From NCBI GenBank assembly GCA_002474345.1, contig DKQD01000109.1, forward strand, positions 16,808 to 44,086: DNA of 27,279 nt, read 5' to 3'. The position numbers and the translations under genes are program-made. Source of the DNA: Bacteriovoracaceae bacterium UBA7317. GTDB taxonomy: Bacteria; Bdellovibrionota; Bacteriovoracia; Bacteriovoracales; Bacteriovoracaceae. The notes beneath the pieces are model-generated. The model did no database searches. It was not told the origin of the DNA and was given only the letters and a program-made list of their open reading frames with translations. This document shows, one piece after another, positions 1 to 8,286 of the stretch (position 1 is its first letter; each line of letters opens with the position of its first letter).

Positions 1-96
1 CCGCCGTATTTTTTTATAACTATTTTTTTCATAACATAATTAAATAAAATTTATTAAGTTATGTCACAAAAAAAGTAAACGAGCTTTTATGTGGTT

Positions 97-351
97 TTAC
101 ATGTAGGGGTTTTCTCCAGATTTATGATCAGTAAGATCTATGACATCTTTAATTTCAGGGAAATTTTGCTTTATGACTTTCTCTATGCCTTGCTTTAAGG
201 TTGCACTTGAAGCAGAGCAGCCATGACAACCACCGGTTAATTTAAGGAAAACCTGGTCATTATCAACATCAATAACTTCTACATTCCCGCCATGAGCTGC
301 TAAACCTGGTCTAACTTGCTCCTCCAGGAGGGAGTCAATTTTTCTTCTCAT
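97..351 (-). CDS. Nfu-type Fe-S cluster scaffold (NifU C-terminal domain)
   Basis: An 84-residue protein consisting only of the NifU C-terminal domain. Such proteins hold a [4Fe-4S] cluster, usually bridged between two subunits, and pass it to apo-proteins in the cytoplasm. The cluster motif is visible as GGCHGC (CxxC) at about residues 41-46, after the family-typical N-terminal stretch RPGLAAHGGNVEV. There is no A-type or IscU-like domain, so it is the short form rather than full NfuA or NifU. The start has a fair ribosome site (GAGGG about 6 nt upstream on the minus strand). It lies 68 bp downstream of rsmE on the same strand and may be cotranscribed with it or use the extended -10 element at 382-390. 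The family call is firm; the client proteins cannot be read from the sequence. Confidence 0.93.
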   Translation of the reverse strand: MRRKIDSLLEEQVRPGLAAHGGNVEVIDVDNDQVFLKLTGGCHGCSASSATLKQGIEKVIKQNFPEIKDVIDLTDHKSGENPYM

Positions 352-381
352 AAAAAGCCCTCATCCCTTATTACGTATAGA

Positions 382-390
382 ATTTTACCA
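382..390 (-). promoter_or_regulatory. Possible extended -10 element for the Nfu gene
   Basis: On the minus strand this reads TGG TAAAAT, a good extended -10 (TGnTATAAT-like), about 31 bases upstream of the Nfu start codon. No convincing -35 hexamer is seen. A small inverted repeat (ATACT...AGTAT, 390-404) abuts it upstream. In DNA this AT-rich such matches arise by chance. Confidence 0.3.
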
Positions 391-419
391 TACTTTTTTA
401 GTATTTTATTTCATTTTAT

Positions 420-1145
420 TTAAATTTTATTTTTCAATAATTCAAGCTGTGAAAGTACACTTATAGTCGCTGTTTCTACTCTTAGAACTGAGCTTGAAAT
501 TTTTACTTCTAAAAAATTATGACTTTTAAACTTTTCCACTTCTTTGCCTGTCCAGCCTCTTTCAGGTCCTATGGCAACTGTTATTGGCTTTTCAAAGTCC
601 AAAGAAATGTCATTAAGACTTTTTTCAGAAAAAGGGCTTAAAATCAATTTCTGTTCACCTTCTTCTCCAGACTCTTTTTTGAGGCTTTTTTCAACTTTTA
701 AAGAAGGCATGATGTGTAGGTTTGAAGATTGAGATAGACCATTCAAGAGATACTTTTCAAAAGCATTATTTTGAAAAACTTTTGATTGGGCATAGCTTTT
801 TTCAGAAAGCTTTGCATCTAGAAATTCAAAGCTTTTGACGCCCATACTGGTCCCTAATTCTAAGACTTTTTTGCATGTTTGAGGTCTTGAAAGTCCAATA
901 ATAAGATTAACCCATGGATTTCTTTTTTTTAGTACATTTTTCTTTTTGAGAAAAATTATAGCTTCTGCACTTGAGAGAGATTTAATAATACCAGTTCCGA
1001 TACCTTCATTTACAAGGCAAACCTTCAGAGCCTCTCCGACTTTTAGCTTTAAAACTTTTTGTATATGATTAACTATTTCTTTATTTTGAATCTGGTATAG
1101 ATCCGGTTCCAAAAGTTCACTGTTTTTTATAATTATTGTATTCAT
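420..1145 (-). CDS. rsmE: 16S rRNA (uracil-1498-N3)-methyltransferase RsmE
   Basis: A 241-residue SPOUT-superfamily methyltransferase that uses S-adenosylmethionine to methylate N3 of U1498 in 16S rRNA, acting on the assembled small subunit. The C-terminal knot carries the family signature AIGPERGWTGKEVEKF followed by LRVETATISVLSQLEL, the SAM-binding trefoil region. The N-terminal half is the PUA-like RNA-binding part (roughly residues 1-70). Length is normal for the family (about 240-250). No clear Shine-Dalgarno sequence precedes the ATG, which faces the helicase gene divergently across 132 bp of AT-rich DNA. Nfu follows downstream. Confidence 0.95.
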   Translation of the reverse strand: MNTIIIKNSELLEPDLYQIQNKEIVNHIQKVLKLKVGEALKVCLVNEGIGTGIIKSLSSAEAIIFLKKKNVLKKRNPWVNLIIGLSRPQTCKKVLELGTSMGVKSFEFLDAKLSEKSYAQSKVFQNNAFEKYLLNGLSQSSNLHIMPSLKVEKSLKKESGEEGEQKLILSPFSEKSLNDISLDFEKPITVAIGPERGWTGKEVEKFKSHNFLEVKISSSVLRVETATISVLSQLELLKNKI

Positions 1146-1277
1146 TTTTTATAATTTTATTTTGAGAAATTTTCATCTTCTATAGGACAAAAAAATTGTT
1201 TTGGTTAGGATTTTTTTAGGAGTTTCAGTATATTGTGAAAAAGTAAATAAAATATATTTTGCAAATGATGTTTTCCA

Positions 1278-2348
1278 ATGGAAAACATTAAAATTAACGA
1301 TATTTCTATGGGCGAAAGGAGGCTGACTATACTTATGGCACCTCCAGGTTGGGGAAAAACGAGCCTTATTTTAGACCTCTATAAAAGTGGGAATAAAAAA
1401 GTCATTTTTGTTTCTCCATTGAGGGCCCTTGCTAATGAGTTTTATGAAAGGTTAAAAAAAGATAAGTTTGAAGGTTGTTCTTTAATTCAAAATTATAGCG
1501 AAGTTAAGCCTCTTTTTCGTCAATTTGTTTTGGCAAGGAAGGCGATTCTCATTGTAACACCTGAATTGATTTCTTCGATGATTTCAAATGAGCTTGAAGG
1601 ATCCCTTATTGGTGAAACTTTAATTGTCTTAGATGAATTTCACCTTTTTTTTTATTGGGGCTTAGACTTTCGACCGGTCATGTGGGAGGTTTTTATGGAA
1701 GCTACAAACTCAGGCTACCCTCTATTGGCTTTATCAGCGACTTTTGATCAATCTTTGATAAATTTTTTTAGAAGTAATTTTAAAAATTTTTTAAATTTTG
1801 AAAAAATTATTTTTATTAATTTAGGAAACCAATGCCTAAAAAATAAACCTAAAAAAATTATTTTATTTCCTCCAAAAAAATTTCCTTTTTCTAAAAATAT
1901 GCTTAAAAGGAGGCTTATTAGAACCTTACGGCTAAAGGGTAAAGGGATTCTTTTGGTTTTTTGTTATCGAAGAATGGAGGTAGATGCTTTAGTAAGAGAG
2001 CTGAGTGAATTAGGTTTTAAGGCATTAGGTTGTAAGGGAGGTGAGGTCGGAGCTTTCTTAGAACAGTTTACTAGAGTTAAAGAGGTTGACTGTATTTGCA
2101 CTACTAGCGCCTTGAGCCATGGGGTGAACTTGGGTACCGTAAGGGGCGTTTTTTTCACATACCATGTGAAAAACAAGGATTTATGGTTTCAAATGGTGGG
2201 ACGTGGAGGTAGAAGAGGAGAGGATTTTGAGTTTTTTGGCTTTAATTCGTTTCTTGGAAAACAAAATAGTTTTGTTTATTTTGTTCGGGCTATTTTAATG
2301 GATCTTTTTATGTTCTTGCTGGTTTTCGTGAGAGTGAGGAAGAAATGA
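1278..2348 (+). CDS. Compact superfamily 2 DEAD/DEAH-like helicase
   Basis: A 356-residue two-domain SF2 ATPase. Motif I is APPGWGKTS (residues 21-29), Ia FVSPLRALANE (44-54), II LDEFH (118-122, a DExH box), III SAT (153-155), V TTSALSHGVNL (275-285) and VI QMVGRGGRRG (305-314), the last resembling Ski2/Hel308-type enzymes. There is no accessory, winged-helix or zinc domain, so at 356 residues it is little more than the motor core. The last 25 residues are strongly hydrophobic and end in RVRKK. An in-frame stop at 1266 fixes the earliest start at 1278, where no Shine-Dalgarno is evident. An AGGAGG at 1317-1322 could serve Met20, but that start would remove the strand leading into motif I. It overlaps recO by 4 bp (ATGA), suggesting coupled translation and a DNA-repair or RNA role. 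The precise subfamily was not recognised. Confidence 0.85.
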   Translation: MENIKINDISMGERRLTILMAPPGWGKTSLILDLYKSGNKKVIFVSPLRALANEFYERLKKDKFEGCSLIQNYSEVKPLFRQFVLARKAILIVTPELISSMISNELEGSLIGETLIVLDEFHLFFYWGLDFRPVMWEVFMEATNSGYPLLALSATFDQSLINFFRSNFKNFLNFEKIIFINLGNQCLKNKPKKIILFPPKKFPFSKNMLKRRLIRTLRLKGKGILLVFCYRRMEVDALVRELSELGFKALGCKGGEVGAFLEQFTRVKEVDCICTTSALSHGVNLGTVRGVFFTYHVKNKDLWFQMVGRGGRRGEDFEFFGFNSFLGKQNSFVYFVRAILMDLFMFLLVFVRVRKK

Positions 2349-3130
2349 TTTCTAGACTTGAGGGAATTCTGGTTTCAAAAACACCGTTTAAAGATAAACA
2401 TTTTATTGGAAGGCTGATTTTAAGAAATGGCAAAAAAGCTTCAGTCCTTTTTTATGGGGGTAGAGGGAGTTTAAAGAAAAAGGCTTCGTATATTGACAGT
2501 GGGCATATGATTCAGGCGACGCTTGCTCCTTACAAACGTGATCCTTCTATGGTCCAAACAAAAGAATGGTCTTTAGTTTGGGCACCAGAAAGTGTTAGGA
2601 ATTCAGTTAAACACTTTTTTCTACTTTGTTTTTTTATGGAGGTCGTGGACAAAATTGCGCCACCTCATGATTTTGAAGATGAGGAATTCTCTGATTTGTC
2701 TTCTGAGGGTATATTTAGGGTTTTGAGCAATTCTCTCTATATGTTAAATAAAGATATGTCGGGTCATTTTTTTGATGCCTCGTTTCATATGTTCACCTTT
2801 TTGGGAAAGTTGCTTCTTCACCAGGGCCTTTTTCCTCTAAGAGATAGCTGCTGCTTTTGTGGAGAACAGCTTAGGCTTAGTACTGCTATTAATCTCGTTG
2901 CGAGTCAGGGCGGCTTCTCCTGTGATTCATGTTCAAGTCTGAATGAAAATAAATATTTAGGGGGCGTTGAGATGTTGAGAGCATTGGACTTGGTTGCTTG
3001 TGTAGAGTTTCGAGACTTTGTGCCTTCTAAGAACGTAAATAAATCACTTTCATGGTCACTTTTTGACTACTTTTGTTACCAATATCAACTCTCTCCTAAC
3101 TCTTTTAAAACATTAAGGCATTTGGGTTAA
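2345..3130 (+). CDS. recO: DNA repair protein RecO (recombination mediator)
   Basis: A 261-residue protein with the RecO layout: an N-terminal OB fold opening with LEGILVSKTPFKDKH (residues 5-19), a helical middle, and a zinc-finger module with paired cysteines C169/C172 and C193/C196. RecO works with RecR to load RecA onto SSB-coated single-stranded DNA in the cytoplasm. Length is typical (about 240-260). GAGGAAG lies directly upstream of the ATG, inside the 3' end of the helicase gene, and the two genes overlap as ATGA. RecO sequences diverge strongly, so the call rests on the N-terminal opening, the length and the CxxC...CxxC spacing. Confidence 0.82.
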   Translation: MISRLEGILVSKTPFKDKHFIGRLILRNGKKASVLFYGGRGSLKKKASYIDSGHMIQATLAPYKRDPSMVQTKEWSLVWAPESVRNSVKHFFLLCFFMEVVDKIAPPHDFEDEEFSDLSSEGIFRVLSNSLYMLNKDMSGHFFDASFHMFTFLGKLLLHQGLFPLRDSCCFCGEQLRLSTAINLVASQGGFSCDSCSSLNENKYLGGVEMLRALDLVACVEFRDFVPSKNVNKSLSWSLFDYFCYQYQLSPNSFKTLRHLG

Positions 3131-3235
3131 GTTTGCTATAAGGGCTATTAAAAGCGACTGGATTAAGTTATCATCCTGTCGTTCAGTTATTGACTTTGAA
3201 GCAGGTGAAGATTTTTTTGTGGTGGGAGAGAAGAA

Positions 3236-4561
3236 GTGAGTGAGAAGAATTTAAAATCAATGAGTGACTTAGTTAGCCTTTGTAAAAGAAGAGGTTTTAT
3301 TTTTCAAAGCTCAGAAGTATATGGAGGTCTCTCGGGTTGTTGGGATTATGGAGCACTTGGTGTTGAATTAAAAAATAATGTAAAAGCCAGCTGGTGGAAG
3401 TCAATGACATTTAGAGAGGATGTTGTAGGTGTGGATAGCTCTATACTTATGCACCCAACAATTTGGAAGGCATCTGGTCATGTTGATGGATTTTCTGACC
3501 CTTTGATTGACTGTAAGAATTGTAAAGCCCGTTTTAGAGCAGATCATGTTGATCCGAAAGCCCCTTGCCCTCAATGTGGTTCGAAAGACAGTTTTACTGA
3601 AGCAAGAGACTTTAATCTTATGTTCAAAACTCAAATCGGAGCCATGGAGGATGCTTCCTCTACTGTCTATTTGAGACCTGAAACTGCTCAGGGTATCTTT
3701 GTAAATTTTCTTAATGTCCAATCAACTATGAGAAAGAAACTTCCTTTTGGAATTGCCCAAATTGGAAAGGCTTTTAGGAATGAGATAACTCCCGGAAATT
3801 TTATTTTTAGAACAAGAGAATTTGAGCAAATGGAAATGCAATATTTTGTTAAGCCAGGAACTCAGATGGACTCTATGGAAAAGTGGAAAGAAACTAGATG
3901 GAATTGGCATAAGGATAATGGCATCCGAGAGGAAATGATGAGGTGGGAGCCTCATCCTGAAGATAAGTTGGCTCATTATGCTGATGCTGCTACAGATATT
4001 GAATATCTATTTCCTAATGGCTGGGGTGAAATGGAAGGAGTTCATTCAAGGACAGACTTTGACCTTGGCCAACACCAGGAGTTTTCTGGCAAAAACCTTC
4101 AATATGTCGATCAATCTGATGGAAATAAAAAGTATATCCCCTACGTTATTGAAACAAGTGTTGGTTGTGACCGTTCTCTTTTAGCAGTTTTGTGTGACTC
4201 GTATAGAGTTGAAAATGAGGGAGATAAGGATACAGAAAGAACCGTTTTAAAAATGAATCCAAAGCTATCTCCGATTAAAGTCGCAGTTATGCCATTAATG
4301 AAAAAGGGTAATCTAGAAGAAGTCGCAAGAAAGGTCTTTGCTACAGTTCAAGAGCATTATAAAGCTGAATATGACGTAGCTGGTTCAATTGGAAAAAGAT
4401 ACCGGCGCCAGGATGAAATAGGGACTCCTTACTGTCTAACAATTGATTACGATTCTCTGGAAGATCAAGCTTTAACTGTTAGAGATAGAGATTCTATGAA
4501 GCAAGAAAGAATTCCAATAGAAAATATAGTAAGGTATTTAAAAGACAAGTTACATTTTTAG
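3236..4561 (+). CDS. glyS: Glycyl-tRNA synthetase, single-chain (alpha2) type
   Basis: A 441-residue class II aminoacyl-tRNA synthetase that charges tRNA-Gly. It is the single-chain homodimeric form, not the GlyQ/GlyS heterotetramer of most proteobacteria. Visible parts: the N-terminal [19 protein letters not shown]; a zinc site with C93/C96 and C111/C114; [14 protein letters not shown] (145-158); motif 2 around FRNEITPG and [14 protein letters not shown]; motif 3 [14 protein letters not shown]; and a C-terminal anticodon-binding domain (about 345-441). The start is GTG at 3236, supported by GGGAGAG about 8 nt upstream; ATG codon 9 is the alternative. The 105 bp gap to recO shows no clear promoter or terminator. 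ppdK follows after 28 bp. Confidence 0.97.
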   Translation: MSEKNLKSMSDLVSLCKRRGFIFQSSEVYGGLSGCWDYGALGVELKNNVKASWWKSMTFREDVVGVDSSILMHPTIWKASGHVDGFSDPLIDCKNCKARFRADHVDPKAPCPQCGSKDSFTEARDFNLMFKTQIGAMEDASSTVYLRPETAQGIFVNFLNVQSTMRKKLPFGIAQIGKAFRNEITPGNFIFRTREFEQMEMQYFVKPGTQMDSMEKWKETRWNWHKDNGIREEMMRWEPHPEDKLAHYADAATDIEYLFPNGWGEMEGVHSRTDFDLGQHQEFSGKNLQYVDQSDGNKKYIPYVIETSVGCDRSLLAVLCDSYRVENEGDKDTERTVLKMNPKLSPIKVAVMPLMKKGNLEEVARKVFATVQEHYKAEYDVAGSIGKRYRRQDEIGTPYCLTIDYDSLEDQALTVRDRDSMKQERIPIENIVRYLKDKLHF

Positions 4562-4592
4562 TACCTCAAGAAAATTTTTCAAAGGGGATATG

Positions 4593-7268
4593 ATGGATGA
4601 TTTGAAATGGGTCTATAATTTTAGTTCTTCATCAACAGAGGGCCGGAGGGAAATGAAAAACCTTTTAGGCGGAAAGGGTGCAAACCTTGCTGAGATGTCC
4701 TCTTTAAACCTTCCTGTCCCACCAGGTTTCACTCTAACTACCGAAGCTTGTATTGATTTTTATAAAAACGATGAAAAACTAAGGTCCTCTATTGAAGACC
4801 AGGTTTTAGAGTCTCTAAAAAAAGTTGAAAGCCTAACGGGCAAAAAGTTTGGAGATCCTACTAATCCACTTCTTTTTTCAATAAGGTCAGGAGCCAGGGT
4901 CTCCATGCCAGGTATGATGGATACGATTTTGAACTTGGGCCTGAATGCTGAAACAGTTCGAGGGTTGTCCAAGCAAACAGGCAATAGCTGGTTTGCTTGG
5001 GACTCATATAGACGATTTGTTCAAATGTTTGGGAATGTAGTTTTAGGGATTGAATCATCTCTTTTTGAATCTACTCTTGAAGATCTAAAAGATGCGAGAA
5101 GTGTTACTCAAGAAAGTGAGTTAAGTGTAGATGACTTAGTAAAGTTAACGGATAGATATAAGGAACTTATTATTGAATCTCAAGGAGTTGCTTTTCCTGA
5201 AGATCCTTGGGAGCAGCTTTGGAAGGCAATCTCAGCTGTATTTAGCTCTTGGAACAATGAGAGAGCTTATCAATACCGGAATTTGAATGGTTTCTCTCAT
5301 GATTGGGGAACTGCAGTGAATATTCAGTCGATGGTTTTTGGGAATATGGGTAATGAGTCAGGAACTGGAGTTTGCTTCACAAGAGATCCTTCAGACGGAA
5401 AAAATATTTTCTTCGGTGAGTTTTTAATGAATGCTCAAGGTGAGGACGTTGTTGCAGGCATAAGAGTTCCAGGGCCTATAAACGAAGCATCCAAAAATGA
5501 AAGGAATGAGAGCTTCCCCACCCTCCAGAGTTTAATGCCAAAAGTATATAGAGAATTAGAAAATATCTACAAAAAGTTAGAGCTTCACTATAAAGACATG
5601 CAGGATATCGAATTTACTATAGAAAAAGATAAGTTATACATCCTTCAAACAAGGAATGGTAAGCGAACGGCCCTGAGTGCAATTAAAATTGTCGTCGACA
5701 TGGTGAATGAAGGGTTAATTACTAAAGAAGAAGCGGTTTTAAAAGTTTCGCCAGATCAAATAGAACAACTTCTCCATCCTAGGTTAGACCCTTCTAGTCC
5801 GAGGAAAATAATTGGAAGGGGTTTACCAGCATCTCCAGGAGCCGCCTCAGGGAGTGTGGTATTTTCCTCAGAAGAAGCTGTAAGACTTTCTAGTGAAGGC
5901 AAAAATGTCATTTTGGTACGGCAGGAAACAAGCCCTGAAGATATTTCTGGAATGATTGCGGCTCAAGGAGTCTTAACAGCTAGGGGTGGTATGACTTCTC
6001 ATGCGGCAGTTGTTGCAAGAGGAATGGGGAAACCTTGTGTTGCTGGCTGTAATAATATTATTGTCGATTGTATAAATAATAAATTTTCACTATCTGGTGA
6101 AACTTATTATGAGGGAGATTTTATAACGATAGAAGGTTCTGAGGGGTCTGTTATGTCGGGGATAGTCCCTACGATTTCAGCAGAGATGACCGAAGATTTC
6201 TCCCTTTTTATGAATTGGGTTGACTCCTTTAAGAAGATGAAAATTAGGACAAACGCTGATACACCTAAAGATGTACAAGCTGCTTTAGACTTGGGAGCTG
6301 AAGGTATAGGTCTTTGCCGAACAGAACATATGTTTTTTGATCCAGAAAGAGTTATTTTGGTAAGAGAGATGATCTTTGCTGAAAATACTTCTCTAAGAAA
6401 AAAAGCTTTGGATAAAATTCAACCTTTTCAGAAGTATGATTTTTTAAATATCTTTAAAATTATGGAGGGAAAGCCAGTCAATGTGAGATTGTTGGATCCA
6501 CCTCTTCATGAGTTCTTACCTCAAAATAAAAATGAGCAAATTGAGTTATCCAACCATTTAGGTGTTTCTAAAGAAAATGTTTTTGAAACTCAAAAAAGAC
6601 TCGAAGAATTTAATCCTATGTTGGGTCATCGTGGTTGTAGGCTTGCTATTAGTTACCCTGAGATTTACAGGATGCAGGTTTCAGCAATTCTTGAGGCTGG
6701 TTTGGAATATAAGGCAATGGGAGGGAAAACTAATATTGAGATAATGGTTCCTCTAGTTTCTGGCAGCGATGAATTAAAAGAAATAAAAAAAGATATTTAT
6801 GACATTGCTGATAAGCTGTTCGCAGAAAAAAAGGACTCTATTCAGTTTAAAATTGGTACAATGATTGAACTGCCTCGTGCGGCTATTTGTGCGGGAGTAA
6901 TAGCAAAAGAAGCTGAGTTCTTTTCATTTGGTACCAATGATCTAACCCAAACAACTTATGGCTTATCAAGAGATGATTCTGTAAAATTTTTACCAGATTA
7001 CATTAATAAAGGTATTTTTCCAGAAGATCCTTTTGTCTCTTTGGATAAGGATGGCGTAGGCTTTTTAGTTAAGTTTGCGGCAGTTGAAGGCAAGAAAAGC
7101 AATTCTAAACTTCATATCGGTATATGTGGAGAGCATGGAGGAGATCCCAAATCTATTGAGTTTTGTGCAGATTTAGGGTTTGATTATATTAGTTGCTCCC
7201 CCTATCGAGTTCCTGTTGCAAGAATAGCTGCAGCTCAGGCTTTTTTAAAAAGGCAAAATGAAAAGTGA
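4593..7268 (+). CDS. ppdK: Pyruvate, phosphate dikinase
   Basis: A roughly 890-residue enzyme that interconverts pyruvate + ATP + Pi with phosphoenolpyruvate + AMP + PPi, in the cytoplasm, in gluconeogenic or PPi-dependent glycolytic flux. Domains in order: an ATP-grasp nucleotide domain opening with LLGGKGANLAEM; the phosphohistidine swivel domain with TARGGMTSHAAVVARG (catalytic His near residue 470); and the PEP/pyruvate TIM barrel with LCRTEHMFF, GTNDLTQTTYG and GICGEHGGDP (catalytic Cys near 845). Length matches bacterial PPDK (about 870-900). Two ATG codons are adjacent (4590 and 4593). AAAGGGG at 4581-4587 is better spaced for 4593, so that start is used. It overlaps the next gene by 11 bp. 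Confidence 0.98.
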   Translation: MDDLKWVYNFSSSSTEGRREMKNLLGGKGANLAEMSSLNLPVPPGFTLTTEACIDFYKNDEKLRSSIEDQVLESLKKVESLTGKKFGDPTNPLLFSIRSGARVSMPGMMDTILNLGLNAETVRGLSKQTGNSWFAWDSYRRFVQMFGNVVLGIESSLFESTLEDLKDARSVTQESELSVDDLVKLTDRYKELIIESQGVAFPEDPWEQLWKAISAVFSSWNNERAYQYRNLNGFSHDWGTAVNIQSMVFGNMGNESGTGVCFTRDPSDGKNIFFGEFLMNAQGEDVVAGIRVPGPINEASKNERNESFPTLQSLMPKVYRELENIYKKLELHYKDMQDIEFTIEKDKLYILQTRNGKRTALSAIKIVVDMVNEGLITKEEAVLKVSPDQIEQLLHPRLDPSSPRKIIGRGLPASPGAASGSVVFSSEEAVRLSSEGKNVILVRQETSPEDISGMIAAQGVLTARGGMTSHAAVVARGMGKPCVAGCNNIIVDCINNKFSLSGETYYEGDFITIEGSEGSVMSGIVPTISAEMTEDFSLFMNWVDSFKKMKIRTNADTPKDVQAALDLGAEGIGLCRTEHMFFDPERVILVREMIFAENTSLRKKALDKIQPFQKYDFLNIFKIMEGKPVNVRLLDPPLHEFLPQNKNEQIELSNHLGVSKENVFETQKRLEEFNPMLGHRGCRLAISYPEIYRMQVSAILEAGLEYKAMGGKTNIEIMVPLVSGSDELKEIKKDIYDIADKLFAEKKDSIQFKIGTMIELPRAAICAGVIAKEAEFFSFGTNDLTQTTYGLSRDDSVKFLPDYINKGIFPEDPFVSLDKDGVGFLVKFAAVEGKKSNSKLHIGICGEHGGDPKSIEFCADLGFDYISCSPYRVPVARIAAAQAFLKRQNEK

Positions 7269-8199
7269 ATTAAAAAAAATTGTAGAAAGTTCTCTTCTAG
7301 GGCAAAGCTTTGATTGCCTTTCTGTAGGTGTAATAGATTTTGCAAAGGCTTCCTTTTTTTGTTTAGAACATGTCCCATCCTCTTTTTATAAGAGTATTGG
7401 GAAAGGCGAGGTCTTTTATGACCTCGCGAGTTTAACTAAGCCCCTTACCTTAGGGGCGACTTATTGTAAAGATCCTGAAGTTTTTGATGAAAACGACGAC
7501 CTCTGTCTTCTTTTGGAGCACCGAGGAGGTCTTCCTGCTTGGGGAAGATTATCTAAAAATAATTGGCGTGCTCAAGTCCTTTCTTTTAATATTTCAGATT
7601 CAAAGACAAAGTATTCAGATTTATCAGCATTAAGGCTAATGTTGGAGCTAGAAAAAAAATTGGGGAAAGAGTTTCTATCATTAATGCCTAGCTATTTTGA
7701 TAAGGAGACTTTTTTTTGGAAAAATCTGAAAGGTCCTAATATAACTCCTTACGTGGGGTTTAGAAATGGAAAGCCACTAAGAGGTCAAGTACACGATGAT
7801 AATGCCTTTGTTATAGATGAATTTTGCACCCATGCAGGCTTGTTTAGTACTGTAAGTGGTTTGTGTAGGACATTACTTAATTTAGATAAAAAATTCTCTT
7901 TGATTAAAATTATGGAATCAAGCTTTTTAAATAGAAAAGGGAGTCATCGTTTCTTGAAAGGCTGGGATACAATTAATTCTAAAGAAATGAAGAAAACGTT
8001 AGCTGGTGATGGGTGTAGTCCTCATACTTTTGGTCACTTAGGCTTTACAGGAACCTCGATATGGGTAGATTGTGAGAAAAGTCTTGGGGTTATAACTTTA
8101 ACGAATGCAACGAAAAAATTTTGGTTTGAAAGAGATGGTTTGAATAATATTAGACGATCTATAGGGTCTTTTGTTTGGAAAAATTACCATCAATTCTAA
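7258..8199 (+). CDS. Serine hydrolase, beta-lactamase / S12 peptidase family, no signal peptide
   Basis: A 313-residue member of the class C beta-lactamase-like family. The SxxK nucleophile motif is SLTK (S58, K61) in the context YDLASLTKPL. Supporting motifs are LLEHRGGLPAW (85-95), YSD (119-121, the YxN position), VHDDNAF then HAGLFSTVSGL (about 178-202), and GHLGFTGT (259-266, HxG replacing KTG). All active-site elements are present, so it should be catalytic. There is no N-terminal signal peptide or membrane segment; the protein begins MKSELKKIVESS, which points to the cytoplasm, unusual for enzymes that act on the cell wall. It overlaps ppdK by 11 bp and lies 87 bp upstream of mpl, so a cytoplasmic carboxypeptidase or amidase step in muropeptide recycling is a fair inference. 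An esterase is the alternative. Confidence 0.82.
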   Translation: MKSELKKIVESSLLGQSFDCLSVGVIDFAKASFFCLEHVPSSFYKSIGKGEVFYDLASLTKPLTLGATYCKDPEVFDENDDLCLLLEHRGGLPAWGRLSKNNWRAQVLSFNISDSKTKYSDLSALRLMLELEKKLGKEFLSLMPSYFDKETFFWKNLKGPNITPYVGFRNGKPLRGQVHDDNAFVIDEFCTHAGLFSTVSGLCRTLLNLDKKFSLIKIMESSFLNRKGSHRFLKGWDTINSKEMKKTLAGDGCSPHTFGHLGFTGTSIWVDCEKSLGVITLTNATKKFWFERDGLNNIRRSIGSFVWKNYHQF

Positions 8200-8226
8200 G
8201 TCCTAGTCATATAAAGCATTTATTTC

Positions 8227-8256
8227 TTGTACCTTTAAAATTTCACTTGTTAAAAT
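8227..8256 (+). promoter_or_regulatory. Candidate sigma70-type promoter for mpl
   Basis: TTGTAC (8227-8232) and TAAAAT (8251-8256) are separated by 18 bp, with a TG one base before the -10 (8248-8249) giving an extended -10. It sits about 30 bp upstream of the mpl start, in the only real gap between ppdK and metK apart from the metK leader. AT-rich DNA lowers the weight of such a match. Confidence 0.45.
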
Positions 8257-8286
8257 TGCATTATCTACTAAATAGGAACTCTACTG

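Noticed and set aside
30..63. AT-rich imperfect hairpin (CATAAC...GTTATG) downstream of the Nfu gene, as a terminator
   Set aside because: The stem is almost all A/T with mismatches, and on the minus strand it is followed by an A-run, not a T-run. No support as an intrinsic terminator.
544..732. Plus-strand open frame inside rsmE, and similar antisense frames inside glyS, ppdK, fliF and fliI
   Set aside because: They mirror strongly conserved genes on the other strand or frame, lack ribosome sites and have no recognisable protein features.
1315..1340. AGGAGG at 1317-1322 as the true ribosome site of the helicase, starting at Met20
   Set aside because: Starting there would delete the beta strand that leads into motif I; AGGAGG here is explained by the codons for Glu-Arg-Arg.
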